Source: Marvania coccoides (lineage: Eukaryota; Chlorophyta; Trebouxiophyceae; Chlorellales; Chlorellaceae). Taken from it: 64,000 nt of DNA. Both the position numbers and the translations under genes were made by a program. Shown one piece after another: positions 11,135 through 23,569 of the stretch (position 1 is the first letter of the stretch; each line of letters starts with the position of its first letter). A model generated the notes under the pieces. The model was given only the letters and a program-made list of their open reading frames with translations. It was not told the origin of the DNA and did no database searches. The stretch lies in contig OY978102.1 of assembly GCA_963854735.1 (NCBI GenBank), forward strand, positions 744,001 through 808,000, read 5' to 3'.

Positions 11135-13344
11135 TCACTTCACCCCCCCAAACCTTGCGGCCACCTGGTAGGCATAAATATTCGCCGGCTGCGGCGTCGC
11201 TACCCTGTCCACATAATTTCCAGCACAGTACTTTCCGGGCTCAAAATCTCCAACAAAAGCAGACTTTGGGGACGCATACGTGCACCGCCCCATGAAGGTA
11301 TCGTTCTTCACGCGAATGTCATCTCCGTTTGTCCTATAAATATTCCACCACGTTGAATACGCCCCAAACGGAAAGCCAGTTGTTCTACCCTGGCCGCCTC
11401 CATACTTGAACACGGATTTGCCTATGCCCACCCCTATGTTGCTGAAGAGCGTGCCGTAAGGGGCGCGCCTGTGCGAGTCCATGGACAAATCTCCGCCCTT
11501 GCCATTTTCAAACACAGTGAGGAAGCTCTGCGCCGTGCTCAGGCAGTGCGAGACTCTGGCCTTGATGTTGAATTTCGTTACCCGGACGTCGGCGGAGCTT
11601 TGTACGCTGATCCCGATGTGGCCGTTGTCGACTCGCTTGGCAGAGGAGCGATCGCCGGTGGTGGAGGTGTCCACGCCCGTAACAGTGACAAAGTGGCAGT
11701 TTCTCACAGACACAGCATTGTCCTGCAGTGCAATAAATAAATAAATATCAGAGTCGCCCCGAGGTAGCATGAAGCAATTTGGTGTTTAGATTTTCTTTTG
11801 GTTTGCAGGAGGCGCCGCCGACTCACGCTGTTCACCACCTCCACGTTTCTAATCCACGCGTTGAACGCGTTTTCCACCTCGATTCCTTCAAAGAAAAGAA
11901 GAAATTGTCATCGTAAAACAACAACGTTGCCGAATGATTAAGCTGTAAATTCCTAGACCCATCCTGCCGCCGCTGATCAATAAGTTGTTCACCACCGGTG
12001 GTTAATTCACTTGCCGTTCCTTCCCAGCTCTGCATGGTGGGGTTCGGCTTTGGAGAAAACAAACTTGATGCTCAGATCTTCAATGCCACTGTGCTGCGGG
12101 ACCATCGATTCGGGAAAGATGTGCAGCTCGGCCTGCATGCCATATTACGATTAATTTATGATCGTATGCTATCGTACTAAGTATTAGTACTAAGTATTAG
12201 TAATAAAAAAGGAAATCCTGCATTATTATTGAGCATGGATACTTGCAAATGCAATACATTCCTACCTTCCACTCGGGCTTAACCGCAATTGGCAGCTTGC
12301 GCTCAAACGTAACAACGTTGCCGTTGATTGCCGTCACTCGTGAAGCCCAACGAACGAGGTTTTTGTCGCCATAGAGGTCCGCAAAGCACTTTTTCCCGCA
12401 AGAGGAAGGGATCGGGGGGCCGCCGTACAGGGTGGCTACCAGGCTGCCTGCGAGAGGAGACGGAGGAAGAGGGTCGCTCTCAAACAGCCACACCCACGCT
12501 CCAGGCTTGATTTTTGTGGCGCTATTGACTTTGACGGAGCGCAGACCCTGTGCAGCGGCCTGGGTCACAGTGGCCACCTTTGTGGCGCTTCCAGCGCGAT
12601 GGTAGGTGCCTGCCAGGCGTACGAGAATTTGAGAAAACTATTTATAAAGTAAGCGTCTCCCAGCATCTTCAATATTATCGAACTACCTATGCTGGTTTTC
12701 AGATATTCTAAAGCATATGGATTCTAAAGGTTTTAACTCACCTCTAATGCGGATAAAGGCGTTGTGCCAGCAGTAGATGCTGACGTTATCCACAATCAGC
12801 GTCTTAGAAGGGTACACATCGTGGAGGCTCCGAGGAATGTAAATGACGGTCTTCGTTTTCCCTGCTCCTTTCAGGACAACCCTGCTGGTCGTTATCGTCA
12901 CCTGGTTTCTCACCATGAAGGTGCCAGCAGGTAGAAAGACGGTGCCGCCTTTGGCAGCGGCGGCAGCGTTAACAGCTGCCTGAATGGCTCCAGAAGCATC
13001 GGTTTTTCCGTCGTTCTTGGCGCCATACTTCGTTACGTCGAAGATTTTGGAGGGGGCCTTAGGAGAGGGCCCTCCAGCTTTGTAGCCGGCATAGCTCCAG
13101 TTGGGGAGCGACCACGGAATGCTGGCAATGCTGCCTTGAGCGTGGACGCCTATTACTGTTGCCAATATCGGTTTTAAGAGGAGAAAGCACCATATAAGAA
13201 GCCACGCGACTTGATTTTTTTATCACAAAGAAGAAGCAAATGCAAGCACTCTCGTGGTATCTGACAAATTAAGTAGTGAAATGGCAGCAACTCACCGCAC
13301 AGCAACAAGGCGCACACGGTCAAGTGCTCAACCTTGGATTTCAT
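11135..13344 (-). CDS. Secreted right-handed beta-helix protein (pectate-lyase-3-like), copy A
   Basis: Predicted extracellular protein of the pectate lyase / GH28-GH55-like beta-helix class, probably acting on or binding wall polysaccharide. Six exons: 13344-13296, 13155-12742, 12609-12266, 12132-12015, 11885-11827 and 11722-11135, joined in frame to 523 residues. A strong signal peptide (MKSKVEHLTVCALLLC..., cut near VHAQG) spans intron 1. The N-terminal signature is FDVTKYGAKNDGKTDASGA followed by GGTVFLPAGTF, typical of these helices. The C-terminal half is rich in Asn and Thr turns. Intron 4 uses a GC donor (12014). I cannot assign catalytic residues, so lyase, hydrolase and non-enzymatic roles remain possible. 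It is a tandem paralogue of the next gene on the same strand and shares its overall domain order. Confidence 0.85.
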
Positions 13345-13977
13345 ACTTCTGGGAGCTTGCGCGTTTTCGATCAGAGCTGGTAACAAAAGATTGCATTTTT
13401 TTATTTCGTTATTGCAAAAAAAATTGGGCAGAACGGGTTCCTTGCTGTGTCGGAAATAGATTATATACGATATACACATTTACATGTACATTGCTGACTG
13501 TACTCTCCCTACAGATCATATCTCAATTTTAGCACCTAATTATCAATATGAATTGGGGTTTATCTGTTTCCAGAGCTGCTGGATGCCTGCAGACAATCCC
13601 AGCCGCTTGAATACTTGGTTTTGGTTTTGGTTTCCCACCGCCATCCTTCCTGTTCATCGCAATATTACAGCGAGCTTCCATAAACAAATAATAATAAGTT
13701 GATAATTCCAAGGATAATAACTTATTGCCATCAATTAACTTCGATAAATAAAATTATGCATATGAAAAAAATTAAAAATAACGGCCGTACTGACCACGGG
13801 GGGAGCAGCAACCAAAAGGATATATAAAGCAAAACGATACCATATGGTATGCCATAAGAGTATAAATCAAAGATCAGATATTCCGCAAAGAAACAAGGAC
13901 AGATAAATGAAAAGAAAGCAGTACAATGCGAGGGGATGGGAGCACTGCATGGAAAGGCAAAGCCACGAAACTAACCG
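13345..13977. other. Spacer between tandem beta-helix genes
   Basis: AT-rich, 633 bp. It must hold the 3' end of copy B and the promoter of copy A. No gene or repeat recognised. Confidence 0.5.
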
Positions 13978-16129
13978 TCATGACGATGAGCTTTGGGTGG
14001 AGTTGACTGGAACGGTGGTATTGAGGGGGGCAAGCACCCTCATAAATAGTTGGTATCCGAACAGGTTTGAAGAAGGCCTGGTTCCGTTGAAATATTCGAT
14101 AAAGTGGCCTGGGCAGCGCTTGATGGGCTGGAAATTGCCGATGTAGGCGATTCTGCCGACAGCATAGCTGCATTTGCCCTCGTAGGTCAGGGCTCTAATT
14201 GTCAGAGGCGTCCGGTTTTTGTTCCGGACGTTCCAGTAAATGGTGAAGGAGCCTGCATTTGCAACGGAAAAACATTGAATATTAGCATTGCAGTGGCAAG
14301 GGCAAGACATGTGAACTATAAATGAGTATTTTTTCTAATTATTTATTTAGCAGTTAGTTACCTGTGGGCCATCCGCGGCCTTCAACCCCTCCAAAGACAA
14401 AAGCGTTAGTTCCAACGCCCACGTCAATGTTGGAGTACAAAATGCCGTACGGCACCCTTCGGTGCGCGTCAAGGCGCATGTCCGTGCCCCTGCCGTCCTC
14501 AAAGACGGTCATAAAAGCGCCAGAGACCGACGTTGCATGCTGAAGAAGGAAACAGAAGAAAATACGTTTAGAATGACGAAAAATATACCGAGGTGAAGAA
14601 ACCAGGAAACCACAAAAATTTCAAAGATACAAGAAAAGAAAATGATGCCAGCAGAATAGCCCCCCATAAACCCTCGCACCTGCATCTTTTGTTTGATATT
14701 GAATTTGTGAACCCTCACGTCGGCTGACAACACGACGGCTATGCCAATGTGCGACACCCCCCGGTCGGCAGATGTCGTCATATCGACGCCCGTCACGCTA
14801 ACAAAGTGGCTCTCCCGCACGAAGACGCCCGTATCAGCGTTGACGATTCGCACGTTGCGCACCCAGCCGTTGAAAACAGCGTCCAGCTCGATGCCGTTGA
14901 ACCCACGCTCCTCGTGGTGGGGCGCCGCAGCTTCAAACTCGAACAGAATTCTCAAATCTTCCACGCCGCAGTCGCGAGGGACCCTCGTTTCGGGGAAAAC
15001 GTGGAGCTCAGGCGACCACTCGGGCTTCACTGCAATAGGCAGCTCGCGCTCAAACGTCACGGTGCTGCCATTGACTGCGGCCACGCGCGACGCCCAGCGT
15101 ACGAGGTCGCGTTTTCCGTACAGCCAGCTGCTGCAGTTTGCGCCACACGATGGCAAATATTTAGGGCCGCCGTACATGGTGTTCACCAGGCTGCCTGTGA
15201 GATTTGAGGGTGGGAGTGGGTCGCTTTGGAACAGCCAGATCCAGTCGCCTGGCATTATTGTAGTTGAATTGGTATCGATGGTCACCGAGCGCTCTTTCCG
15301 CTCCGCCTTTGCCACGATTGTGGCCACTTTTGTTCTGAAAGTGGAGGTCTGGCTCTTGCCTGCACGCAGCCAAACATAAGATTGTGCAGTGTTAGTGTCA
15401 GTAGTTAGCTTTATCCTGTAAGGAAAGTAATGAAAAGTAATGGACGGAAAAGAAGGAATGTTTTTTACCAGCGCTGGTTCCAGACTCTTATTGTTATTTT
15501 GCTGTACCCCAAGAAAAAACCAAACGATCCTCAACCATGCGTTTCTATTACCAATCATAAAGAGCCCGAATACGCTCACCGGTGATTTTGATAAATGCGT
15601 TGTTCCATGAGTAATAGGACGATTTGGATGGATCCAGAAGTGGATTCCAGGGGAAGGCGTCGTTTAGGCTGTGAGGGATATACACCGTGGTTTTCGTCAT
15701 CCCCGCTCCCTTCAACACCACTCTGCTGGTCGTGATGTTTATCGGCATCTCTAAGCGATAGGTGCCAGCAGGGAGGAAGACGGTGCCGCCATTGGCGGCT
15801 GCTGCGTCGTCGATGGCGCGCTGAATGGCGCCAGCAGCGTCTTCAGAGCTGTCGTTTTTGGCTCCGTAGGTGGTCACGTCGAAGAAATTTGAAGGGGCGG
15901 CGGGAGACGACAGCCCGGCATTGTACCCCGCAAAACCCCAATCTGGCAGCTTGAATGGGATTTTTGCGAGCGTGGGGACAACTTTCTGCCCGTGGGATAG
16001 CGCCGCTGCTGCATTTTTTTAAGAGAGACACATGGTGAGCAGGATGCGAGCACAACACACAAAAGCTGGAGGAACAGCCAACTCACCATTCAGCAGCAGG
16101 AATGCAATTATGATGCGCATCTTTCCCAT
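13978..16129 (-). CDS. Secreted right-handed beta-helix protein (pectate-lyase-3-like), copy B
   Basis: Tandem paralogue of copy A with the same signal-peptide plus beta-helix layout. Five exons: 16129-16087, 16008-15580, 15359-14680, 14539-14362 and 14252-13978, joined in frame to 534 residues. The signal peptide is MGKMRIIIAFLLLN followed by an Ala-rich cut site. The signature FDVTTYGAKNDSSEDAAGA and GGTVFLPAGTY opens the helix. The WIWLFQSDPLPPSNLTGSL and LVRWASRVAAVNGSTVTFE blocks match copy A closely. Several NxT/S sequons occur, and the C-terminus ends in a Thr/Ser tail, both fitting secretion. Introns 1 and 2 match copy A in place and phase; later introns differ (see findings). Biochemical activity is not assignable from sequence alone. 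Confidence 0.85.
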
Positions 16130-16433
16130 ATTTTTTCCACAGCGTCGCCGCGAAATCGTCAAATTTATATTCGAGTTATTGAGGAACAAACGCGTCCTTT
16201 ATCGATTTTAGGAACAAATGCGCTTTTTTTTCTAGTACGCACCCACTACTTGAGAATTTCCCCGTATACTAATGCTGATTTTGGTTTTACCTCTTTCTGC
16301 CCGGGGGGATGAGCATCACCCACATTACACAACGCTTGTGACTACGCATTTTGATTTTTTCGCGCGGGGGCGTTGACTGGATTGGCATCTCATAATGCCT
16401 CGTTTCTATCTTTAGAACAGTTTTTATAAAGGT
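16130..16433. other. Divergent promoter region, copy B / MORN gene
   Basis: 304 bp between two divergently transcribed genes. No specific promoter element can be argued. Confidence 0.4.
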
Positions 16434-17300
16434 ATGACTGTGAGCTGGAGAGACTCAGGCAAGGGTCCGCTGGCCCTGACGCTCGCTGAAGCGCAGCATC
16501 TTGCAGTAGATGCGGGGTTTGTGTTTGATGTAGAGCCCACGGCGCCTATTGCGAAACGCGCCAACCTCACAAGTACGTATATTTCTGCTTGATGCTTGCC
16601 GCGCCAAGCCCCCCAAATAAAATTTCAAATTTCTGTCCTGCCTGCAGAAATGTTTGAATTTTTCGGATGCAATTCCCTCACAGCCTTCCGCCAAAAGTTC
16701 TCCACCTACGAGATGGACCCCACAACAAGATTTGCTGCCGATCGGCCAGTGTGGGGCTCGCATCAGCGCGGCAGCGAGCTCTTTTTTGGCCAGATGGATG
16801 GCGGCAGACGCCACGGCCCCGGCGTCCTGCTGTCCTCCGGCTCCTCCGCCTCTGTGGTCTACATTGGGGTCTTCCAGGACGGGCTGCACAATGGTTACGG
16901 CGTCGTTCTGACCCCTCGCGGCGAAACTTTTCATGGTTTCTTTAAAGATGGTGTCATGTGGGGACCAGGGGCCTACACTTTCCCCCAGCCTGCCACTTCT
17001 GAAGGGCAGCCTGCAATCAGACATAGGGTGCGGTTTGACGGCATGCACAACGGCCGACCGTGTGGAAAGGGGATTTTAGTGTGGAGCGACGGGAGGCGGG
17101 AGTGTGGGGAATTCGATGGAATGCAACTGGTGCGGGAGGGGGAGGGGGAGGTGTACGAAGGGGTGCGACTGGTGGCGCAACAGAACGCTGAGATGGCAAA
17201 GCGGGTGGCAGCGGAGACGGAGGAAGAGCTGCGACGGCATGGGCTGTGGGAGGGCGGTGCCAAGGGGGCGGTGGCGCGAGCGACAGCGCCAAGAGGGTGA
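16434..17300 (+). CDS. MORN-repeat protein
   Basis: Scaffold-type protein with MORN repeats, a motif often used for membrane or axonemal attachment. Two exons, 16434-16572 and 16648-17300, join in phase 1 to 263 residues. Repeats visible: FFGQMDGGRRHGPGVLL, YIGVFQDGLHNGYGVVL, FHGFFKDGVMWGPGAYTF and VRFDGMHNGRPCGKGILVW, followed by a weaker CGEFDGMQL. The N-terminal 80 residues have no known domain. The C-terminal 45 residues are predicted helical and rich in Ala, Glu and Arg. The start is the first ATG of the upstream exon; the exon-2-only frame lacks the in-phase N-terminus. Specific role unknown. Confidence 0.8.
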
Positions 17301-17767
17301 TGGATCCTTAAGGAGAAGGGCGTGAGGAGAAGAGGTCGTCTCGTCTGGCTGTTGAGACTGTGGCCTGGCAGAAGAAAATCTAGGCATTAATATTGCCGTC
17401 CATGCAGAAAGATTAAAATCGATCATGTATCGAAGTGTAATAAGTGTCAATCACATCTTTACAACTACATAATGAGTCGGAAGCACTTTTAAAAGCTAAA
17501 CAAGCTGGTTGATTTGAAATATCCCATCACCCACCATCGAAAGAAGCGACCAGAGGGGTCCTTTTTTATCACATATCCATACGATGTTGTAGCCACAACC
17601 ACTGTGCTTATAACCGATCCCACAAAACCCTGTCGTCGTGAGGTGGGGGTACGAACATCCTTCATCTCAGCATTTTTTCTCAAATTTTCAAACTCGTGAT
17701 CGCCTGATTCCCCGCCCCCCCTTGCCGTTTCGACGGTGCAGCAGCAGAAGGTTCCGTTTTGCCCACC
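17301..17767. other. Intergenic, no gene seen
   Basis: Same-strand spacer between the MORN gene and exportin-T. No repeat or motif of note. Confidence 0.5.
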
Positions 17768-20700
17768 ATGAGCGACGACTTCGAGAAAGCGGTGCTGTTC
17801 ACCTTTGATCAGACCGGCGGCGTGTCTCCCGAGCTGCAAGCGCAGGCCAGGGCCATGCTGGCACAGGTCATCGCCTCCCCGGACTCCTGGCAGCTCTGTC
17901 TGTCGCGCCTGGAGTCCAGCGGCTACGCAGAGGTCAAATTCTGGTGCCTACAAACCCTGCACTCCATCATTCGCAGCCCGACTTACATCGCCCTTCCCCC
18001 GCTCTCCCGCGCCCAAATAAAGCGCGCGCTCGTTGCGCTGGGTGCCGCCCCCTCCACTGGCCTCCCCGCCTTCCTCCGCAACAAAATTGCGCAGGCGGTG
18101 GTGGCCATAGCAGCACAAGAGTACCCCGAGGCTTGGCCGACCTTTTTCCAAGACCTGCTAGGCGTGCTGAGCCAAGGCGTGGACGCGGTGGACCTGTTCT
18201 GCCGGGTGCTGGTGTCCGTGGACGAAGATATCGTGAGCCTGGAGGTCCCTAGGTCGGCGGACGAAGCGCGGCAGAGCATGTATTTCAAGGATTCAATGAG
18301 GGAACGGGCGCTGGGGGATGTGGCTGAAGCCTGGGGACAGCTGGTGGCGGCGTACCGGGAGAGCGCTCCAGAGCTGGCGGCGGCGGTGCTGGAGGCGGCG
18401 CAGCGGTACGTGCACTGGATAGACATCGCCCTGGTGGCAAACGACCGCTTCACGCCGCTTCTCTTCGAGGTGAGGAAACTGTCTGTTTCTTTGTGCTTTT
18501 CCCCCTCCAATTTTATTCCTTTCATTTTTATTATAAAAGGGCTTCATTTCCAGTCCCAAATTGTACTGAAATAGTGCTGAAATGGTGCTGAAATGGTGCT
18601 GAAAATACAAAGTGACTATTTTATTTTTTTGCACCGTCCTTTTTTTTTAAACAAAAATCTTATTTTTCCCCAGGTGCTAAACTCTGACCAAGAGGCGCCC
18701 AGGTCAGCAGCTGCAGGGGTGCTCACTGAGATCATCAGCAAGCGCATGGAGGCCATTCCCAAGCTCACCCTCATTCAAACGCTAGGGGTAGTTCCGGTTT
18801 GCGCGCAATGGGCCGGGGGGCTGCCAGGAGCCGCCGATGACCCAGAACTCGCTGCCAGATACTCCAAGCTACTAGCGGTGCTAGCCACAGAGGTGCTGGA
18901 ATCGTGGAAAAAGGTGGAAAACAGCGTGCTGAGCCTGGCGGCCGTTGGTTTAGAAGTTGGGGAAGAAGCGGGGGCGGAAGCCAGCGCAGCGTGCGCAGCA
19001 GCCGCAGCGCTGTTGGAGGCGCTGTTTCCGGCGGTTGTGACGGCGTTACGTACCGGGAATGACGAGATTATATTGCCCATAGTTTCTTTCTTGCTATCGT
19101 ACATCGCTAGAGTGCGAATGGTGCAGAAAAGAGCGGGCGGGGTGGTGTCACCCGACGCCGCCGCGCAGCTCCCCGGCATTCTGGAGGCTGCAGCTATCTG
19201 CGCGCGCTTTTCTGACGACTCTATGGCCTTTGCCGTGGCCCCCGCCTCCTCTGGTGAGAAAGTGGCGGCAGCGGAGGAAGAAGCCGCCGTGGCGGAGCGC
19301 CGACAGGAGCTCTTCACCCTCTTCCGCAACAACGCGAAGCTCGCGCCGACGCAGGCGTATTCTGCGGTGAGGCGGCGATTGGAAGCATCGTTGCCTCGTT
19401 CGGACGCGCCATGGCAAGACGTGGAGCTAGCGCTGAGTTTGCTGTTTCAGCTGGGAGAGGGCGCGCCTGAGGAGGCGCTACGGCCTGGCACCGGCGCCCT
19501 GGCGGCGCTGGCTGAGGGGGTGGTGGGAGCAGAGGTGCCGGCAGCGAGGCACCGCCTGGTGGCCCTTGCCCTGATGGAAACTTGCTCCAGGTGAGAGCTG
19601 TTTTTAATGTATTTTAGCTGTTTTATTGAAATTCGCAAATTTCTGCCTTTAGGGGTCAAAATTTGGGGTTTTGATGCTAAAGGAATCGCAGAGAAGGCGA
19701 AAATAAGATAATTTTATTTCCAACATTTTTTATGTACTTGTTTGTTTCGACGCTTCCAGGTACGTCAAAGTTGTGGCACAGAGGGGTGGGCCGCTGTTGC
19801 AACGCGCGGTGTCGCTGTTCCTAGGCCCCACAGGGCTGGGCCATGCCTCTCCAGGCGTCCCCCCTCGGGCCGCTTACCTGCTCTGCCGGGTCGTAAAAAC
19901 GCTGCGGCAGCAGCTGCAGCCAGCCGCTACGGAGCTGTTGCGTAGCTTGCAACCCCACCTCGCGGCCATCGCCTCCACCCCCATCGCATCCGCGTTTGAA
20001 GGCCCAGCCAAGGCGGCGGGCGCTTCCGCTATGAAGGGCGCCCTCGGCACCGGAACGTCAGCGGCCGATGACCGGCTCTACGCCTTCGAAGCTGTGGGCC
20101 TGCTGGTGGGGCTGGGCACCGTTGGTGAGGAGGAGCAGGCGGAGCAGCTGTGGGGGGTGCTCAGCCCACTCATAGCGCAGCTGCAGGCCAACGCCGCCGC
20201 CGAAGCCTCGCTGGCCGCCCCGCAGCTTCTGCAACAAGCCTTGGACGCGCTTAATCGCGTGTCGAAGGGGTTTGGGCTCAAATTGTGCGAGGGACGGCCC
20301 TCCATTGCGGCGCTATTGGCGCAGCCGCTGGCGCCGGCGCTGGATGCGCTGCGGCGGTTCCCGGGGCACAAGCCGCTGCGGAGCAAGTTTATGGCTTACG
20401 TGCACAGGCTGGTGGAGTGCCTGGGCCCTGGAATCATCCCTCAGCTGCCGCCCGTGCTGTGGGCGCTGCAGGCAAGACATGAATTGTATTGCCTTGGATA
20501 GTTTGCTAACATACAATTTATTCCATTTCATTCTATTTTCACTGCCCCTGGGAGTTTCCAAATTAAAGTTCCGCTATATTCCATTGCCCTCGATCTTGTT
20601 GCAGGCGTCAGGCGCCGACGCTGCGGACGCTGCCGACGTGCTGGGCCTGCTGAGCCAGGTCACCGTGAAGATGCACGACAGCGACCAGCTGCCCGCCCTC

Positions 20701-21673
20701 GTGGGCGCCACCCTCCCAGAAAACGTGGCCAAGGCGAGTAAAATAAAACATCAAACCAGTCATTAGTAGTAATTAATTTTTTTCTCATGCTGGAACTGAT
20801 TTCATCTCAATCTAATAAAAAAATTCTTTTTTATTCTATCGCTAGGTGCACACTCTCTTAACCCCTGAGTGGGACTGGTCGGGCGCTGCAGCCATGCCGG
20901 CGCTGGCCTCCTCTCCAGCAGCCGCCCGCATTTCCGGGCCCGCCCCTGCCGGCAGCACGGAAGACCTGCGCGAGCGCGCGGAGCTGCAGCGCGCCTATTA
21001 CGCCTTCCTCGCTGCAATCGCCAGCGCGGGGCTGAGCCAAACAGTGCTGGGCGCCGCCGGCGGTGCCCTGCCTACTGCACTGAACGATCTCGTGCAGGGC
21101 GCTGGGACTCACGTGGACCCCACCGTGCGCAAAACGTGCGTGTCCACCATCGGCAGGCTCGCAGCGGACTGGCTGGCGGACCGCAACCAAGACGGCAGCA
21201 GCAGCGGAGGAAAAACACATACTACCACCGATGCCGCTGCTGCTGCGGTTGCAGCTGGGGCTTCTGTGTCTCCCCGCACCCCCACCCCTCCCATCGCCGT
21301 TCCCGGGCCCCGCCTCCCCGGCCTTGAGGAGTTTGTGCTGCAGAAATTTGGCTGTGAGGTTTTGATCGAGGGCTTAGCTAGCCCGGGGTGTGGCATCGAC
21401 GTTCGCGACGCCGCCGCCATTTCGCTGCTTACCGAGGTGTCGGCGCAGTTGAAGGCGGTGTACAGGCTGGGCGGGGACGCCTACCTCAGTCATCTGTGCA
21501 ACGTAACGCTGCCGAAGCTGGGATGGCCGCAGGCAGCAAGAGACCAGCTGGTGGGCCACATCACGGCGTCTGAGCCCAAAGTGCTGAAAGCGTTTCTGAA
21601 GCAGGCGCTGCTGGAGCTGCGCCAGCCGCATGCCAACGGCGGCGGCGGGGCGGCAACGGGTTTGCGGCGATAA
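17768..21673 (+). CDS. Exportin-T (tRNA exportin, PAUSED/XPOT family)
   Basis: Importin-beta-superfamily receptor that carries mature tRNA out of the nucleus with Ran-GTP. Five exons (17768-18469, 18674-19590, 19760-20471, 20605-20733, 20846-21673) join in frame to 1095 residues, close to the family's usual size. The N-terminal block matches XPOT strongly: SWQLCLSRLESSGYAEVKFW, LRNKIAQAVVAIAAQEYPE, then RALGDVAEAWGQLVAAYRE where family members carry a similar helix after a KD-x-MRE motif (KDSMRE here). The rest is a run of HEAT-like helical pairs. The ATG is in a good context (cccaccATGag). Introns 3 and 4 use GC donors (20472 and 20734). A Ser/Gly/Thr-rich loop near the C-terminus is probably disordered. 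Confidence 0.88.
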
Positions 21674-22230
21674 AGATAGGATAAATGAGAGGCGTGGGGT
21701 GCGGAGGTTTTACAAAAGGGGTTTTTGGAGATAGGGGAACATCGAGGACGTCGTGAATAGTTGCGACAGGTTGCCGAAGTATTGAGAAAAGTAATGCAGC
21801 GATCTGAATATATGCTCTAAACTAAATTTCAATATTATGGAATTTATTAGTACGCAATTAGTATCCTCCCGTGCCCCTAGTGTGATGTTTTGTTGTACCC
21901 GCTTTGGGAGTTGCTTCGCGCGTTATCCGTGCATTTTATGTTCTGTTTGTTCGTATATTCGTTTTTTTCGCATTTGTAATTATCATTTGCATGCAATGCA
22001 AGCGGTCTTGGGCTCAAACGAGAGAGAGAGAGAGACTATAAGCAGAGACTGCCATATGGTTGAAAAAACTAAAATGAAAGAACCATTCAAACAAGAGACA
22101 GCACGGGGCGAAATTGACGCCCAGGAGTTGGCATCTCTATTTTTCATAAACTTGTAGCACAGAAGAAGGTGTTCATGAATGCTGAAATCAGCGGGCTTTG
22201 AAGCGCTCAACAGCGACAACCAATCTCACT
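21674..22230. other. Convergent intergenic region
   Basis: Between exportin-T (+) and the DUF2892-like gene (-). Contains a short (GA)n run at about 22020-22034. No gene seen. Confidence 0.5.
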
Positions 22231-23015
22231 CTACTCCTCGGCGACCGAGCTCTGCTCGGCGACAGTCGCCTCCTTCTCGGGTGACTCCCCGATGAACCGC
22301 CCGGTGTCGCGCTTGCGCTGCATCATTTCGGCGAGCAGCCGGGACTTGTCGGCGGTTTTGATGGAGGGGAGGGAGCGACCGTGCAGCATGCGCAGCGCGG
22401 TGGCCTCGTCCTCGATCTCCCCAGAGGTGCGCCAGCCGTAGGCCCTGAAATAAGGTCGAATGAAGGCAGTTGAAATGTTTATAATACAAACAGAAGAAGG
22501 CCTGCAAAAACGTACCTGAACCAGAACATGGGAGGGCAGTAGCCCTGGATGGCGTGCTGACTGCATTCCGTTTGAAAAATGGGGGTGAGCACTGAATAAG
22601 AGTAAAATAATATGCCGTCTAAGGGGGAAAAAAGGCGAAAGAGAGAAAGAAATGCTTACGCCAAGAAGCTCAGCACGGTGGCGGTCAGCAGGAACCAGCG
22701 GGTGTCTACCAGAAGGCCCAGAATCAGGCCTGCAAGAAGACCCAGAACCTTTAGTGTCTCGTTTCAGCATGAAATATTGACGTTTATTAATTTACCAGTC
22801 GTTGCAGCAAACGCTGCGTTCATCTCCAGCGTGCGCTCCATGTCCCACTCCATGCCGAGCTGCCCCAGCCTGCGCGTCACCTCGTCGGGAGAAGCGTCTG
22901 CAAAGCGCTTAATGCTAGCAATGGCAGCGTTGTTAATTTTTTCATTGTGGGTGTCGTAAGACTGCCTCGGCACGCGGCCTTGGGTAGTGGGCAGCCTCAC
23001 AGCGGGGAGCTTCAT
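22231..23015 (-). CDS. Small DUF2892/YgaP-like membrane protein
   Basis: A 182-residue protein with two hydrophobic helices. Four exons, 23015-22796, 22729-22660, 22560-22516 and 22444-22231, join in frame. The helical pair is around GLILGLLVDTRWFLL and AQHAIQGYCPPMFWFRAYG. The second piece resembles the conserved GFCP-type turn of the DUF2892 (YgaP transmembrane) family. The N-terminal 60 residues are soluble and the C-terminal 60 residues are charged and start EIEDEATALRML. No rhodanese domain is present. Function and location are unknown; the family match is by eye and moderate. Confidence 0.65.
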
Positions 23016-23569
23016 GACGATGTGAAGAGAGCTGAAAAGCTTGAGGGAGGGAAAGCCAATTCAGCCGCGAGAGCAGACAATTATATATAAGGTCTCAGGC
23101 TTGGGCACAACTTTGCTACAAAACGATTCGTATGGGTCAAATATTTGAAAATGAAAGGTTCCAAGGAAATGAAAATGAAAGTAAAATCCGAAAATCAGCA
23201 AATTATTATCGCTTTTTTTAAAGAAAGAAAATTTGGTCATGGACATCAGCATACTCTTATTTTATTTAAATTGCTTGTGTTTCAATTGCTCTGTGCTGAG
23301 CCTTGCATCCTGACCATTCCTGCTCGATGCCGCTGCTGAAACGCGTTTATGACATTATGTTTTACAACAAATGAAATTGAGTCAAATCAAAAGATCTGGA
23401 GGTAATGTCAGTCAACTAGTCCGTGTCACTCTATTAAAGCTAAAGAAATCTATCAAATCGCAAGCAGGGGTCCAAAATCTAGCCTTTTCGCTTCGTATGC
23501 CTGCGTGCGACCTGCTGCTGCCATTGTTCGCGCGCTATTCAATAGAAGAAGCCCCGGTCGGGTTTGCTT
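23016..23569. other. Intergenic, no gene seen
   Basis: Upstream of the DUF2892-like gene. A 12-mer, caatagaagaag, occurs near 23538 and again at 23571 across the 3' end of the next gene, a small local duplication. Confidence 0.5.

Noticed and set aside
6827..16129. Bacterial contamination or recent bacterial transfer for the CE4 and beta-helix genes
   Set aside because: All have several spliceosomal introns, signal peptides and base use like their neighbours.
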